Below are positions 1-5,792 of a stretch of DNA of 5,792 bases, one piece after another. Within the stretch, counting starts at the first letter, position 1. Each line of letters starts with the position of its first letter. Where the stretch lies: NCBI GenBank assembly GCA_947463665.1, contig CANHUD010000157.1, forward strand, positions 1-5,792, written 5' to 3'. Made by a program: the position numbers and the translations under genes. The notes under the pieces were generated by a model that was given only the letters and a program-made list of their open reading frames with translations, ran no database searches and had not been told where the DNA came from. This DNA is from Sphingobacteriales bacterium (GTDB taxonomy: Bacteria; Bacteroidota; Bacteroidia; Chitinophagales; Chitinophagaceae).

Positions 1-695
1 AAACGTTCCTCGATCGTTTCCACATGACCGAACATCATCGTTCCGGAGGTGGTGATGTCGAGTTTATGCGCTTCGTGCATGATATCGAGCCATTCCTGAG
101 CGCCGCATTTTCCTTTGGAGATGAGCCGGCGTACCCGATCGATGAGGATCTCCGCACCGGCACCGGGGAGCGAATCCATACCGGCTTCTTTCAGTGCTTT
201 GAGCACTTCATGGTGGGTGGATTTTTCCAGTTTGGTGATGTGTGCCACTTCCGGAGGACCGAGAGCGTGTAAACGGATATCAGGAAATTCTTCTTTTAAT
301 TGGCGGAACAGGTTGGTGTAAAAGTCCAGACCGAGTTCCGGGTGGTGCCCGCCCTGCAGGAGCAGCTGATCGCCACCGTAACGCAGCGTCTCTTCGATCT
401 TCTGGCGGTAGGTGGGCATATCGGTGATATAGGCTTCGGCATGGCCGGGAATGCGGTAAAAATTACAGAACTTACAATTGGCGATGCACACATTTGTGGT
501 GTTCACATTCCGGTCGATCTGCCAGGTGACCCGTCCGTGCGGCACTGCTTTTTTACGCAGTTCATCGGCGATGAACATCAGGTCGCTCAGCGGGGCATGG
601 TGAAAGAGGAAAACCCCTTCTTCAACCGTAAGGAATTCCTTGTTTATAGCTTTCTGGAATAGATCCTTTAGCCTGGGTGCGTGATTTTCTGCCAT
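1..695 (-). CDS. mqnC: Cyclic dehypoxanthinyl futalosine synthase MqnC, N-terminal part (runs off window start)
   Basis: This is a radical-SAM enzyme of the futalosine pathway, which cyclises dehypoxanthinyl futalosine on the way to menaquinone; it acts in the cytoplasm. About 231 residues are visible and the C-terminal third or so (family length about 370-400) lies beyond position 1. The [4Fe-4S]/SAM motif CxxxCxxC is at C70, C74 and C77, followed by NFYR. Other MqnC-like blocks are VTWQIDRNVNTTNVC before the cluster, LLQGGHHPELGL at about 111-122, SLPGAGAEIL at about 175-184 and TMMFGHVET at about 219-227. The start is well fixed: an in-frame TAA sits five codons upstream (708-710 on the plus strand) and the next Met is about residue 40, well inside the conserved region. 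No Shine-Dalgarno sequence is seen. Paralogues MqnE and CofH share the fold; the CNFYR and QGGHHP context favours MqnC. It is transcribed divergently from the other genes. Confidence 0.9.
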   Translation of the reverse strand, partial: MAENHAPRLKDLFQKAINKEFLTVEEGVFLFHHAPLSDLMFIADELRKKAVPHGRVTWQIDRNVNTTNVCIANCKFCNFYRIPGHAEAYITDMPTYRQKIEETLRYGGDQLLLQGGHHPELGLDFYTNLFRQLKEEFPDIRLHALGPPEVAHITKLEKSTHHEVLKALKEAGMDSLPGAGAEILIDRVRRLISKGKCGAQEWLDIMHEAHKLDITTSGTMMFGHVETIEER

Positions 696-702
696 AAGTA
701 TG

Positions 703-737
703 CAAATTTACTAAGGGAAACGCAAGGCCGCTCCAAA
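703..737 (-). promoter_or_regulatory. Putative Bacteroidota-type promoter of mqnC
   Basis: On the minus strand the octamer TAAATTTG (plus-strand 703-710) matches the Bacteroidota -7 consensus TAnnTTTG exactly. A TTTG that could serve as the -33 element lies upstream (plus-strand 734-737), with 23 bases between the boxes, the long end of the usual range. Only 7 bases separate the -7 box from the mqnC ATG, so transcription would begin at or almost at the start codon. The octamer match is seen directly; its use as a promoter is inferred. Confidence 0.5.
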
Positions 738-780
738 AGTTGAACATTCGACGGATGATTCCCGTTATCTCGTTTACAAG

Positions 781-1983
781 ATGCACCATTACCCTATACT
801 CCGATTCCTGTTGACGGGCCTTTTTTTCGGCCTTTCCACCGCTTACGGGCAGTCGGACTCCGCCCGTAAACTGGCAACCGTACCTTTTTTTACACTTACC
901 GGAGGGGTGGTTATCGTACAGGCGCAGATCAACGACCGGCAGGATACGCTGAATTTTATACTCGATACAGGCAGTGGCGGGATTTCGCTGGATTCGGCTA
1001 CCTGTGTGCAGCTGAAGATACAGCCGGTGCCCTCTGATAAGATCATCAAGGGGATAGGCGGGGTGCGGCAGGTGCGGTATGTACATAATGTAACGTTGCG
1101 ACTGCTGAATGGGGTGGAGGCCGACAGCCTGAGTTTTCATGTGAACGATTACGAGATCCTCAGCAGTGTGTATGGGGTTCGGATCGATGGCATCATTGGC
1201 TACAGTTTTCTGAGCCGGTACATTGTGGAACTGGATTACGACCAGTCGCTCATGCATATTTTTTCGCAGGGTCGATTCACCTATCCGAAAGGCGGCTTCC
1301 TGCTGAAACCTTATCTGGGTGTGATTCCCATCGTAGATACAAGGTTTTCGGACGATCACCGGATGAAAGGACGGTTTTATTTCGACAGTGGTGCCGGACT
1401 ATGTTTTTTGCTGAGCAAAGCGTATGCGGAAGATTCTATGGTGATGCGCCGTCGTAAACCTCCGGTGGTACGCACCCAGGCCGAGGGCGTAGGAGGCCGC
1501 ACGGAAATGTCGCTCACCACCGTACGATCCGTTCGCATCGGCCCGTACACGTTTCGGGATGTCCCTACGTATGTGTTCGATGACCCGTACAATATTTTAT
1601 CCTATCCCAATCTGGCCGGTCTGATCGGGAACGATATCCTCCGCCGCTTCAACACCGTGCTGAATTACCGGAAACGGGAATTCTATCTGGTGCCAAATCG
1701 CCACATGCGGGAGGTGTTCGATTATTCCTATACCGGGCTGGGCCTGTATTTCATCAATGGCAAAGTGATGGTAGAAGATGTGATCAGCGGTTCTCCCGGT
1801 GAGAAAGCCGGTTTCCGGGAAGGGGATGTGATTTTTGGGATCGACCGGAATTTCTCGGGCGACATCCAGCAGTACAAGAACCTTTTACAGGCTACCGGCC
1901 AAAAGATAAAAGTGTTCGTGTCCAGACCCGAAGGACTGATGGAATTGCGGCTAAAGCCGCGGAATATTATGAAACGGCGATAA
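781..1983 (+). CDS. Exported aspartic protease (retropepsin-like, two domains) with C-terminal PDZ domain
   Basis: The 400-residue product starts with a signal peptide: a short n-region with Arg8, a hydrophobic core at about 9-19, and a likely signal peptidase I site after AYG23, leaving Gln24 at the mature N-terminus. Two aspartic-protease-like halves follow. The first has the active-site motif LDTGSGG (Asp62) and the matching hydrophobic-Gly segment DGIIGYSFLSRY at about 136-147. The second has FDSGAG (Asp202) and LIGNDILRRF at about 281-290. A PDZ domain spans about 318-393, with SPGEKAGFREGDVIFGID as its recognisable core. This matches the Asp_protease_2 plus PDZ architecture common in Bacteroidota. 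It should cleave peptides in the periplasm or at the envelope; the substrate is unknown. Start ATG781 is chosen because it gives the complete signal peptide; there is no Shine-Dalgarno sequence. It is probably the first gene of the rightward operon, ending 27 bases before the M16 pair. Confidence 0.88.
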   Translation: MHHYPILRFLLTGLFFGLSTAYGQSDSARKLATVPFFTLTGGVVIVQAQINDRQDTLNFILDTGSGGISLDSATCVQLKIQPVPSDKIIKGIGGVRQVRYVHNVTLRLLNGVEADSLSFHVNDYEILSSVYGVRIDGIIGYSFLSRYIVELDYDQSLMHIFSQGRFTYPKGGFLLKPYLGVIPIVDTRFSDDHRMKGRFYFDSGAGLCFLLSKAYAEDSMVMRRRKPPVVRTQAEGVGGRTEMSLTTVRSVRIGPYTFRDVPTYVFDDPYNILSYPNLAGLIGNDILRRFNTVLNYRKREFYLVPNRHMREVFDYSYTGLGLYFINGKVMVEDVISGSPGEKAGFREGDVIFGIDRNFSGDIQQYKNLLQATGQKIKVFVSRPEGLMELRLKPRNIMKRR

Positions 1984-1988
1984 GCCGT
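1947..1988 (+). other. Two small GC-rich hairpins at the 3' end of the protease gene
   Basis: Two perfect 5-bp stems occur close together. GCGGC (1947-1951) pairs with GCCGC (1956-1960) around the loop TAAA. ACGGC (1974-1978) pairs with GCCGT (1984-1988) around the loop GATAA, which contains the stop codon. The second is followed by GGGTTTT (1989-1995). The U-run is short and offset by three G, so this is a poor intrinsic terminator; a weak attenuator or mRNA-processing site is possible, and chance in GC-rich coding sequence is also plausible. Confidence 0.25.
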
Positions 1989-2010
1989 GGGTTTTACAGA
2001 TATTTGTATT

Positions 2011-3258
2011 ATGATTCGATACGAACGATTTGAGCTGAAGAATGGCCTGCGGGTACTGGTCCACCAGGACCAGAGCACGCCGATGGTGGTCATGAATATT
2101 TTGTACGATGTAGGTGCCCGGGATGAAGATCCTTCCAGAACCGGTTTCGCCCATCTGTTCGAACACCTGATGTTCGGCGGATCGGTGAATATTCCGGATT
2201 ACGATGAGCCGCTGCAACTGGCCGGCGGAGAGAACAATGCCTACACTACCAATGACCTTACCAATTATTATTGCCAGCTTCCTGCAGAAAATATGGAAAC
2301 CGCTTTCTGGCTGGAAAGCGACCGTATGCTAAGCCTGGCGTTTAGTAAGAAAAGTCTGGAGGTGCAGCGTAAGGTTGTGTGCGAGGAATTCCGGGAACAT
2401 TACCTTAACAAGCCTTACGGCGATGTATGGAAACTGATGCGCGAACTGGCCTATACCACGCATCCGTATCGGTGGATGACCATCGGTAAGGAACTGAAAC
2501 ATATCGAAGAGGCTACACTCAGCGATGTGAAAGCTTTCTTTTTCAAGCATTACACTCCCTGCAATGCCATCCTGGTAGTGGCAGGTAATGTGGATATGGA
2601 AGAAGTGAAACGGCTGGCCGACAAATGGTTTGGCGATATCCCTTCCGGAGAACGCTACCAGCGGAATCTCCCTCAGGAGCCGGTGCAGCAGGAAGCCCGC
2701 AGGCTCACGGTTCACCGCGATGTGCCGCTGGATGCGTTTTACAAATGCTGGCACATGCCTTCCCGATTGCATAAAGGATACTATGCCATTGATCTGATCA
2801 CTGATATTCTGGGTGGCAGTACCTCTTCCCGGCTCTACCAGGTGCTGGTGAAGGAGAAAATGCTGTTTAGTAACATAGAATGTTATCATTTCGGAAGCAT
2901 CGATAACGGACTACTAACCATAGAGGGTAAGCTGGTGAAAGGAGTGGATATGGCAGCAGCGGAAAAAGCAGTGGAAGAAATTTTACAGGAGCTCAAAGAG
3001 AAGCCGGTAGAGGAAAAAGAATTGCAGAAGGTCCAAAACAAGACCGAAAGCATGATGGCTTTTGAGGATATGAGTCTGATGAACCGCGCCAACAGCCTGG
3101 CTTTCTATGAATTGCTGGGCGATGCCTCGCTGATGAATTCGGAACTGAACAGGTACCAGTCGGTCACAGTGGCCGATATACAGCAGTATGCGCAGCAGAT
3201 CTTTGATGAACGAAACAGCAATACGCTGTATTATCTCGCCCAAAAAACAAACCCATGA
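2011..3258 (+). CDS. M16 family zinc metallopeptidase, catalytic subunit
   Basis: This 415-residue protein is a processing-peptidase/PqqL-like M16 peptidase. After the typical opening RYERFELKNGLRVLVH it has the inverted zinc motif HLFEH: His48 and His52 bind zinc and Glu51 is the catalytic base. The third zinc ligand should be one of the glutamates in VVCEEFRE (125-129); Glu129 gives a spacing of 76 residues from His52, which fits the family. The C-terminal M16 domain begins at about 190. At its usual Arg/Tyr-pair site, after SRLYQVL, it has Val280 and Ser287, so that pair is absent and must come from a partner. No signal peptide is visible, suggesting a cytoplasmic enzyme. ATG2011 is preferred to the in-frame GTG at 1987 because it puts the family's usual N-terminus in place. 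The stop overlaps the start of the non-catalytic partner by 4 bases. The substrate is not identifiable. Confidence 0.92.
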   Translation: MIRYERFELKNGLRVLVHQDQSTPMVVMNILYDVGARDEDPSRTGFAHLFEHLMFGGSVNIPDYDEPLQLAGGENNAYTTNDLTNYYCQLPAENMETAFWLESDRMLSLAFSKKSLEVQRKVVCEEFREHYLNKPYGDVWKLMRELAYTTHPYRWMTIGKELKHIEEATLSDVKAFFFKHYTPCNAILVVAGNVDMEEVKRLADKWFGDIPSGERYQRNLPQEPVQQEARRLTVHRDVPLDAFYKCWHMPSRLHKGYYAIDLITDILGGSTSSRLYQVLVKEKMLFSNIECYHFGSIDNGLLTIEGKLVKGVDMAAAEKAVEEILQELKEKPVEEKELQKVQNKTESMMAFEDMSLMNRANSLAFYELLGDASLMNSELNRYQSVTVADIQQYAQQIFDERNSNTLYYLAQKTNP

Positions 3259-4562
3259 GTGTGCAGCATGTAACGAGTGAAGGAATTGACCGGAGCCAGC
3301 CTCCCCGCATCAAAGATGCAGTGGATTTTCAGCTGACGCTGAAACCATACGATAAGTATGTGCTTGATAACGGTGTAGAAGTGTATGCCATCCATGCCGG
3401 AGCCGAAGAAGTGATGCAGGTGGAATGGGTGTTCTATGCAGGTAACTGGTATGAAGAACAGAAGGGCATTGCCATGGCCACCAATCATCTGCTGAAGAAC
3501 GGAACAAAGCAGCGCTCTGCCTTTGAACTGAGTGAATACATCGATTTTTACGGTGCCTATCTGAACCGCAGCTGTTTTCATGAAACCGCTACGATCAGTC
3601 TGCATACCCTTACGAAACATATTGCTGAGCTGTTGCCGGTGGTCAGGGAAATGATCACCGATTCCATTTTCCCGGAGCAGGAACTGGATATTTTCCGGCA
3701 GAATATGAAGCAGCGACTGGAAGTGAATCTGAAGAAATGTGATTTCGTGGCGAATCGGCTCATTGATGAATACCTGTTCGGTTATCATCATCCCTATGGA
3801 ACCTATGCTACGGCGGAGGTTTATGATGCGCTGAACCGGGAAGCGATCGAGGCGTATCATCGCGATTATTATCTGAATGGAAGGCTGGTGCTGTTTGTAG
3901 CAGGCGTATTGCCCAACGATCTTTACCAGCAGCTGAACAGCCAGTTTGGTTCCCTGCCGCTACGGCAGCAGCTGCTTCCGGAACGTACACACCCTATTGT
4001 AGCCGCTCAGGAAAAAAAATACCGTATCAGCAACGATCCCAACGGTGTTCAGGGAGCGATCCGACTGGCCCGGCCATATATCACCCGGAGGCATCCCGAT
4101 TATGCACCGATGCAGGTGTTGAATGCCCTGTTCGGAGGCTTTTTCGGATCCAGGCTGATGAGCAATATCCGGGAAGACAAAGGCTATACGTATGGCATCC
4201 ACAGTTATGTCCAGAACCATGTATCCGCTTCCACGCTGATGGTCAGTACAGAGGCGGGCCGAGATGTGTGTGAAGCTACCATCGGAGAGGTCTGGCACGA
4301 AATGAAGGTGTTACGGGAAGAACCTGTTTCGGCCGATGAATTGCTGCTGGTAAAGAATTACCTGATCGGAAGTGTATTGGGGGATCTGGATGGTCCGTTT
4401 CATATCATCGCAAGATGGAAGAATATCGTGCTGAATGAATTGCCGGAAGATTATTTCTACCATTCGATCGATGCCATAAAATCGGTTACTCCGGAAAAAT
4501 TACAGGAACTGGCCAACCGGTATCTGAATCCCGAAGATTTTTACGAACTTATAGTAGTTTAA
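3255..4562 (+). CDS. M16 family peptidase-like protein, non-catalytic partner subunit
   Basis: This 435-residue protein has the two-domain M16 fold but has lost the zinc site. Where HxxEH should stand, after GIA, it reads M74-A-T-N77-H78, so the first His is Met and the catalytic Glu is Asn. The C-terminal domain retains the conserved block GSRLMSNIREDKGYTYGIHSY at about 298-318, with the Arg306/Tyr313 pair known from other M16 heterodimers to hold the substrate chain in the active site. It is therefore expected to pair with the catalytic chain encoded just upstream, as in mitochondrial processing peptidase alpha/beta and bacterial two-chain M16B enzymes. An N-terminal extension of about 30 residues precedes the first domain; no signal peptide is seen. 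The ATG overlaps the upstream TGA (ATGA), which suggests translational coupling and balanced synthesis of the two chains. The partnership is inferred from complementary motifs and gene order. Confidence 0.9.
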   Translation: MSVQHVTSEGIDRSQPPRIKDAVDFQLTLKPYDKYVLDNGVEVYAIHAGAEEVMQVEWVFYAGNWYEEQKGIAMATNHLLKNGTKQRSAFELSEYIDFYGAYLNRSCFHETATISLHTLTKHIAELLPVVREMITDSIFPEQELDIFRQNMKQRLEVNLKKCDFVANRLIDEYLFGYHHPYGTYATAEVYDALNREAIEAYHRDYYLNGRLVLFVAGVLPNDLYQQLNSQFGSLPLRQQLLPERTHPIVAAQEKKYRISNDPNGVQGAIRLARPYITRRHPDYAPMQVLNALFGGFFGSRLMSNIREDKGYTYGIHSYVQNHVSASTLMVSTEAGRDVCEATIGEVWHEMKVLREEPVSADELLLVKNYLIGSVLGDLDGPFHIIARWKNIVLNELPEDYFYHSIDAIKSVTPEKLQELANRYLNPEDFYELIVV

Positions 4563-4572
4563 CGACCGAATT

Positions 4573-4920
4573 ATGAACATCTTCTATCGGATTCTCATCA
4601 ATGCGCTGGTAGCGTTTGGACTGGCCTATCTGCTCGACGGTGTGTACATCAAAAACTTTACCACAGCCCTCTGGCTGGCGGTGGTACTGGGTTTGCTGAA
4701 TGCCATTGTCAAGCCGATACTGGTAATCCTGACACTCCCCATTACCGTTGTTACTCTTGGTCTCTTCATGCTGGTGATTAATGCCGGGATCATCCTGATC
4801 GGGGATGACATGATCGAGGGCTTTCGCGTAGATAGTTTTGGGACGGCGGTGTTGTTCAGCCTTCTGTTGTCCTTCATCTCTTCGATTTTATACCCTTCTG
4901 AAAAAAAGAGTGAATCATGA
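4573..4920 (+). CDS. Small four-helix membrane protein, PF04020 'phage holin family 4' / YvlD-like
   Basis: The 115-residue product is almost entirely hydrophobic. Likely membrane segments are at about 6-21, 31-45, 48-77 (probably two segments with a tight turn near 56-61) and 89-107, ending in a charged tail EKKSES. The signature is the stretch around GLLNAIVKPILVILTLPIT (about 40-58) followed by TLGLF and a conserved Asn70 in LVINA, characteristic of PF04020. Despite the holin label, this family is chromosomal and widespread, and its function is not established; no lysis gene is nearby. It starts 10 bases after the M16 partner stop and overlaps the following E1 gene by 4 bases (ATGA), so it is probably co-transcribed with both. 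No Shine-Dalgarno sequence precedes its start. Confidence 0.85.
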   Translation: MNIFYRILINALVAFGLAYLLDGVYIKNFTTALWLAVVLGLLNAIVKPILVILTLPITVVTLGLFMLVINAGIILIGDDMIEGFRVDSFGTAVLFSLLLSFISSILYPSEKKSES

Positions 4921-5792
4921 GGTTCGACCGTAAATCGCTGACCGATGAGGAACTGATCCGGTTCTTTCGTTCTATTCTGCTGCCGCGGATGATCGAAGAG
5001 AAAATGCTGGTGCTGCTTCGGCAGGGACGGATATCCAAATGGTTCAGCGGGATCGGTCAGGAAGCCATCGCCGTAGGCGCTACGCTCGCACTGGAAAAAG
5101 ATGAGTGGGTCATGCCATTGCATCGGAATCTGGGGGTATTCACCACGAGGGAGATGCCGCTGCACAAATTGTTTTTGCAGTGGCAGGGCCGTAAAGAAGG
5201 CTACAGCAAAGGCAGAGAGCGAAGCTTCCACTTCGGTTCGGCAGCACATCGTATCTGTGGGATGATCTCCCACCTCGGGCCGCAGCTGGCCATCGCCGAT
5301 GGGGTGGCCCTGGCACATACCCTCCGCAACGAAGGAAAGGTATCGCTGGCCTTTACCGGTGATGGAGGTACATCGGAAGGAGATTTTCACGAGGCCCTGA
5401 ATGTGGCAGCTGTCTGGGACCTGCCGGTGATCTTTCTGATTGAAAATAACGGGTATGGACTGAGTACGCCGGTGAATGAACAGTACCGATGTGAAAAGCT
5501 GGTAGATCGTGCCCGCGGATACGGCATGGAAGGCGTACAGATCGATGGTAACAATATACTAACCGTTTATGATACCATAAAGGGTGTTCGGGACTATTGT
5601 ATTCGTCACCGCAAACCGTATCTGATCGAATGCATGACCTTCCGTATGCGCGGACATGAAGAGGCATCCGGAACGAAATATGTACCCAAGGAACTTTTTG
5701 AGGAATGGGTGCACAAAGATCCCGTGATCAATTTTGAGCAATACCTGCTTCGGGAAGGTGTATTGAATTACGATGGGGTGAATGCGATACGG
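4917..5792 (+). CDS. 2-oxoacid dehydrogenase E1 component, thiamine-diphosphate dependent (alpha part; runs off window end)
   Basis: The visible 292 residues form the alpha half of a pyruvate/branched-chain 2-oxoacid dehydrogenase type E1, which decarboxylates a 2-oxoacid on thiamine diphosphate and passes the acyl group to lipoyl-E2 in the cytoplasm. Landmarks in order: SRSI-like opening FRSILLPRMIEEKM (17-30), GIGQEAIAVG (45-54), MPLHRNLG (66-73), SFHFGS (103-108), MISHLGPQLAIADGVALA (116-133), and the cofactor motif GDG (148-150) with Asn177/Asn178, a spacing of 26 residues that binds Mg and thiamine diphosphate. FRMRGHEEASGTKY at about 242-255 replaces the usual RxxGH loop. From memory, close Bacteroidota relatives are single-chain E1 enzymes of roughly 660-690 residues with the beta half fused behind; that half would lie past the window end, so fusion is inferred. 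The preferred 2-oxoacid cannot be told. Start ATG4917 overlaps the membrane-protein stop; the leader is A-rich (GAAAAAAAGAG). Confidence 0.9.
   Translation, partial: MRFDRKSLTDEELIRFFRSILLPRMIEEKMLVLLRQGRISKWFSGIGQEAIAVGATLALEKDEWVMPLHRNLGVFTTREMPLHKLFLQWQGRKEGYSKGRERSFHFGSAAHRICGMISHLGPQLAIADGVALAHTLRNEGKVSLAFTGDGGTSEGDFHEALNVAAVWDLPVIFLIENNGYGLSTPVNEQYRCEKLVDRARGYGMEGVQIDGNNILTVYDTIKGVRDYCIRHRKPYLIECMTFRMRGHEEASGTKYVPKELFEEWVHKDPVINFEQYLLREGVLNYDGVNAIR

Noticed and set aside
24..662. Plus-strand open frames at 24-272 and 300-662
   Set aside because: They lie opposite mqnC, whose frame gives continuous radical-SAM motifs; the plus-strand translations resemble nothing.
740..773. Possible promoter for the rightward operon (TTG at 740-742, TATCTCGT at 766-773)
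   Set aside because: The downstream box matches only four of six fixed positions of TAnnTTTG, so it is not called; the operon promoter remains unidentified.
1062..1079. Imperfect direct repeat GGTGCGGCA / GGTGCGGTA
   Set aside because: It has two copies only, inside the protease coding sequence (VRQVRY), and looks like chance.
622..1359. Minus-strand open frame of 245 codons opposite the protease gene
   Set aside because: It overlaps the start of mqnC and lies antisense to the signal peptide and first catalytic half of the protease; its translation has no recognisable domain and is rich in His, Arg and Gln, as expected of a shadow frame.
1987..2010. GTG at 1987 as start of the catalytic M16 gene
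   Set aside because: It would add eight residues (VGFTDICI) not typical of the family and would lie within the hairpin just after the protease stop; ATG2011 gives the standard opening.
2329..3860. Several minus-strand open frames opposite the two M16 genes (for example 2329-2889 and 3231-3860)
   Set aside because: All are antisense to confident peptidase genes and show no coherent domain.
4573..4920. Prophage lysis module suggested by the 'holin' family name
   Set aside because: No endolysin, spanin or phage structural gene is present; PF04020 proteins are common chromosomal membrane proteins.
4626..5390. Minus-strand open frame of 254 codons opposite the membrane protein and E1
   Set aside because: It is antisense to two strongly recognised genes and crosses their ATGA junction; no family signature is seen in its translation.

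Overview
The window looks like ordinary chromosomal DNA from a member of the Bacteroidota, most likely near the Chitinophagaceae. Four things point that way: the closest remembered relatives of the MqnC and fused E1 proteins are Bacteroidota proteins; start codons lack Shine-Dalgarno sequences and often follow A/T-rich leaders; a TAnnTTTG-type promoter box is present; and base composition looks roughly even. This placement rests on recognition of protein families, not on a search. No RNA gene, CRISPR array, insertion sequence, prophage or integration scar is visible.

Layout: one partial gene runs leftward (1-695, minus strand), encoding the N-terminal part of MqnC, a radical-SAM enzyme of the futalosine route to menaquinone. 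A divergent intergenic gap of 85 bases follows. Five genes then run rightward with very tight spacing: an exported aspartic protease with a PDZ domain (781-1983), a catalytic M16 zinc peptidase subunit (2011-3258), its non-catalytic M16 partner (3255-4562), a small four-helix membrane protein of the PF04020 'phage holin family 4' type (4573-4920), and the start of a thiamine-diphosphate-dependent 2-oxoacid dehydrogenase E1 (4917 to the window end). Two junctions are ATGA overlaps of 4 bases; the other two gaps are 27 and 10 bases, so the block is probably one operon.

The best-supported functional unit is the M16 pair. The upstream protein carries the HxxEH zinc site but lacks the Arg/Tyr pair of the C-terminal domain. 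The downstream protein has lost the zinc site but keeps that Arg/Tyr pair. This is the signature of an obligate two-chain peptidase. The exported protease should act in the periplasm, whereas neither M16 chain has a signal peptide, so their grouping does not by itself imply a shared substrate. MqnC (menaquinone) and E1 (oxidative decarboxylation of 2-oxoacids) are housekeeping metabolism.

I did not find a convincing undescribed system here. The points most worth a second look are the complementary M16 pair, the apparently leaderless mqnC start, the conserved-looking linkage of a small membrane protein to E1 by a stop/start overlap, and two small GC-rich hairpins at the end of the protease gene.
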